Source: Bradyrhizobium sp. STM 3843 (GTDB lineage: Bacteria; Pseudomonadota; Alphaproteobacteria; Rhizobiales; Xanthobacteraceae). From it: a DNA stretch of 64,000 nt. Where the stretch lies: NCBI RefSeq assembly GCF_000239815.1, contig NZ_CAFK01000014.1, positions 35,496 through 99,495 of the forward strand, given 5' to 3'. This document shows positions 62,227 to 64,000 of this stretch, in pieces (within the stretch, counting starts at the first letter, position 1; each line of letters opens with the position of its first letter). Made by a program: the position numbers and the translations under genes. The notes under the pieces are model-generated. The model did not search any database, had not been told where the DNA came from, and worked only from the letters and a program-made list of their open reading frames with translations.

Positions 62227-62339
62227 CGTTCCTCTCATAGAACGCTGCGTACCATATCTCCCAACTACTCGCATCATCGTTCTGCTCACATCTTCAACGG
62301 TAACGGCGCTTCTGCCGCAGGCTTCAAAGGAGACGGACG

Positions 62340-63092
62340 ATGACCAAGAGGTTCAACGACAAGGTCGTGGTGGTGACCGGTGGCACGAGCGGCATCGGCC
62401 TTGCGACCGCGAGGGCTTTTGTGGCCGAGGGCGCCTCGGTGTTCGTGACCGGCCGCCGTCAGGACGGGCTTGACGCCGCGGTGAAGTCGATCGGCGGTCG
62501 CGTGACGGGAGTGCGCGGCGATATGGCGAATCTCGCCGACATCGACCGGCTCTACGATGCCGTTCAGCAGAAGCATCACCAGATCGATGTGATCTTTGCC
62601 AATGCTGGTGGCGGCGAGTTTGCGCCGCTTGGCGCGATCACGGAGGAGCACTATCAGCGCACCTTCGACACCAACGTGAAGGGTGTCCTCTTCACCGTCC
62701 AGAAGGCACTCCCATTGTTGCGTGACGGCGCTTCCATCGTCCTGAACGCATCGACGACGAGCGTCTCGGGAACGCCGGCCTTCAGCGTCTATTCGGCGAC
62801 CAAGGCCGCCGTGCGCAACTTCGCCCGCAACTGGATCCTGGACCTGAAGGACCGGCATATCCGTGTCAACGCGGTCAGCCCCGGCGTCACCGAAACGCCC
62901 GGGCTGGACCATCTGTTCGGTAGCGGCGAGCAGGCAGAGAGCACGAAGACTTATCTCGCGGGACTGATCCCGACCGGGCGCGTCGGCCAGCCCGATGAGA
63001 TCGCAAAAGCCGTGCTGTTCCTGGCCTCAGACGACGCGAGCTTTGTCAACGGCGTCGAGCTCTTCGTCGACGGCGGGCAGACCCAGATCTGA
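62340..63092 (+). CDS. short-chain dehydrogenase/reductase (SDR)
   Basis: A 250-residue classical SDR. The nucleotide motif is Thr13-Gly-Gly-Thr-Ser-Gly-Ile-Gly20, NAG is at 88-90, and the active site Tyr151-x3-Lys155 (YSATK) has Ser/Thr 138-140 before it. SPGVTETPG is the conserved loop. The substrate is unknown. AAAGGAGACGGACG precedes the ATG at 62340. It lies 48 bases before the NTF2-like gene and divergent from lysR. The LysR-SDR pair is common in rhizobia and often answers to reactive carbonyls. Confidence 0.92.
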   Translation: MTKRFNDKVVVVTGGTSGIGLATARAFVAEGASVFVTGRRQDGLDAAVKSIGGRVTGVRGDMANLADIDRLYDAVQQKHHQIDVIFANAGGGEFAPLGAITEEHYQRTFDTNVKGVLFTVQKALPLLRDGASIVLNASTTSVSGTPAFSVYSATKAAVRNFARNWILDLKDRHIRVNAVSPGVTETPGLDHLFGSGEQAESTKTYLAGLIPTGRVGQPDEIAKAVLFLASDDASFVNGVELFVDGGQTQI

Positions 63093-63140
63093 AGCGGGCC
63101 GCGCAGCACGCCTTACAACTGATGGAATCGGAGCAAGACG

Positions 63141-63524
63141 ATGAACGAAACTCGCGAAACAGCAGATCGCATCCACGAACTGCTTCACCGCAACCTTCAG
63201 GACGTTTTCGGCGAGGCCGACGCAAAGCGCCGCCGCGCTGCAATCGCCGAGCTCTGGACGGAGAACGGAGTCTTGTACGTCCCGACTGGCGTCTTTGTCG
63301 GCCGCGACGCGATCGACAAGTTCGCAGGCGAACTGCGCGCAACTCATCCCGATTTCATTTACACGCCGATCGGCGAGCCACAAGCGCTTCACAACGCTGG
63401 ACGGCTGGCCTGGGGATCTGGGCCGCGCGGCGAAGCGTCCGATTATACCGGATGGGATGTCGTCATCGCCCAGGATAATAGGATCGCCGTCCTTTATGTA
63501 TTCCTTGATCCGCCGGGCAAGTGA
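63141..63524 (+). CDS. NTF2-like (SnoaL-type) protein
   Basis: A 127-residue alpha+beta cone-fold protein with the pattern of SnoaL-like proteins: ADAKRRRAAIAELWTENGVLYVPTGVFVGRDAIDKFAGEL, then NAGRLAWGSGPRGEASDYTGWDVVIAQDNRIAVLYVFLD. Such proteins are small lyases, isomerases or binding partners; the function is unknown. GGAGCAAGACG precedes the ATG. It follows the SDR on the same strand and is likely co-transcribed with it. Confidence 0.85.
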   Translation: MNETRETADRIHELLHRNLQDVFGEADAKRRRAAIAELWTENGVLYVPTGVFVGRDAIDKFAGELRATHPDFIYTPIGEPQALHNAGRLAWGSGPRGEASDYTGWDVVIAQDNRIAVLYVFLDPPGK

Positions 63525-63659
63525 AGATCGCCCGGCAGGAAGAGTCGGTCGCAGCTGAGTGGAACGCGGGGCGCGAGCATAAGCTCCTGCGTTTCACACA
63601 AGCCAGTTCCGACGAGCGCTCCGATTTCGGAAAAAAATAAATCTATTGCTATTTTCCAG

Positions 63660-64000
63660 AAATCATGATTGTAAACGCGCATCCCGCCTCACTGCGGAGG
63701 GGCGTTGCGCGCGATCGTCACGACACGCGAGGCGGGGAGCGATGGCCGCGATGGAGCCGCGGCGTGTCTTTGGGCGCGCCGACGAACGGCTTTGCTGCGG
63801 ACGTGAAGTCGCAGCGTCCCGATACCCCGACGCTGGTATCACCGCGCAACGCGCGCAAGCGCGTTGTCGCTAAGCGACGAGGCTTCGCCTCGCGCGGAGG
63901 TGGCCAACAAGCCCGGCGCACCAGGGAGACTGCGTATAAGCGTTAAGACCGTCGCGCAGGGAATGCCGGATGTTCGGCTAACCTGTGGTACCTGCCGCCT
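63660..64000. repeat. dispersed Bradyrhizobium-type conserved element (continues past the window)
   Basis: The stretch from about 63660 (CATGATTGTAAACGCGCATC) to the end has open frames on several registers but no ribosome-binding site, and its bases rather than its codons seem conserved. I recognise the wording (for example GCGAGGCGGGGAGCGATGGC and ATGCCGGATGTTCGGC) from many Bradyrhizobium genomes, where it is often annotated as spurious short hypothetical proteins. This is memory, not a search. The bases just before it (63628-63660) are AT-rich. Confidence 0.55.

Noticed and set aside
63646..63946. Several short frames at the window end
   Set aside because: They overlap in three registers within a sequence conserved at the base level and lack start signals. 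They are treated as parts of a repeat element.
1..64000. CRISPR arrays, tRNA or rRNA genes, prophage or transposase genes
   Set aside because: I looked for regularly spaced repeats, cloverleaf-like segments, conserved rRNA stretches and DDE or integrase motifs and found none.

Overview
The window is high-GC alphaproteobacterial chromosome and is most likely Bradyrhizobium. Two blocks support this. One is a nitrate-assimilation operon in the order narK-bjgb-flp-nasC. The other is the microaerobic locus fixNOQP-fixGHIS, divergent from fixLJ, a lone receiver gene and fixK2. Both arrangements are known from Bradyrhizobium diazoefficiens. The assignment rests on gene order and remembered protein motifs, not on a database search. 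I saw no rRNA, tRNA, CRISPR array or insertion sequence.

Layout. 1-1165 holds the 5' end of an EamA-type exporter and an aldo/keto reductase. 1222-7333 holds a palindromic repeat, nasC, flp, bjgb and narK (all minus strand), and upstream of narK a sigma-54-like promoter with a leader hairpin. 7474-14924 is mixed metabolism and regulation: intradiol dioxygenase, serine hydrolase, HWE histidine kinase, CcdA, small unknown genes, a LysR regulator and an XRE regulator. 15290-26345 holds a beta-decarboxylating dehydrogenase, a second palindromic repeat, a zinc alcohol dehydrogenase, a CoA-transferase, glycogen synthase with a clear terminator, a patatin, LysR, a peroxiredoxin-like protein, two secreted small proteins and an MFS exporter.

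26342-39609 is the oxygen-response island. FixL senses O2 through a haem-PAS domain and phosphorylates FixJ. FixJ activates fixK2, and FixK2 (CRP/FNR family) activates the cbb3 oxidase operon fixNOQP, its copper and assembly operon fixGHIS, and a stress-protein operon (usp-CBS). Three FixK-type boxes (TTGA-N6-TCAA or near) lie in front of these three operons, each with its centre 63.5 bp from the start codon.

39622-49690 holds two MFS carriers, a PRC-barrel protein, a glycogen-debranching-type enzyme, an ABC exporter, a GT4 glycosyltransferase and a second beta-decarboxylating dehydrogenase. 49855-58514 is the most unusual part: a periplasmic molybdenum hydroxylase pair, then a sulfur cluster with an FccB/SoxF-like flavoprotein, SoxX, a SoxY-like carrier whose arm ends in AACTEEVP instead of GGCGG, SoxZ, SoxA, a LysR regulator, a DoxX-like membrane protein, a Tat-exported DsrE-like protein and a thioredoxin. 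No SoxB or SoxCD is present.

58574-63524 holds a purine/xanthine-type permease with a biuret-hydrolase-like cysteine hydrolase behind a GntR-like palindrome, then LysR, an SDR and an NTF2-like protein. From about 63660 to the end is a non-coding-looking stretch that I recognise as a dispersed Bradyrhizobium sequence.
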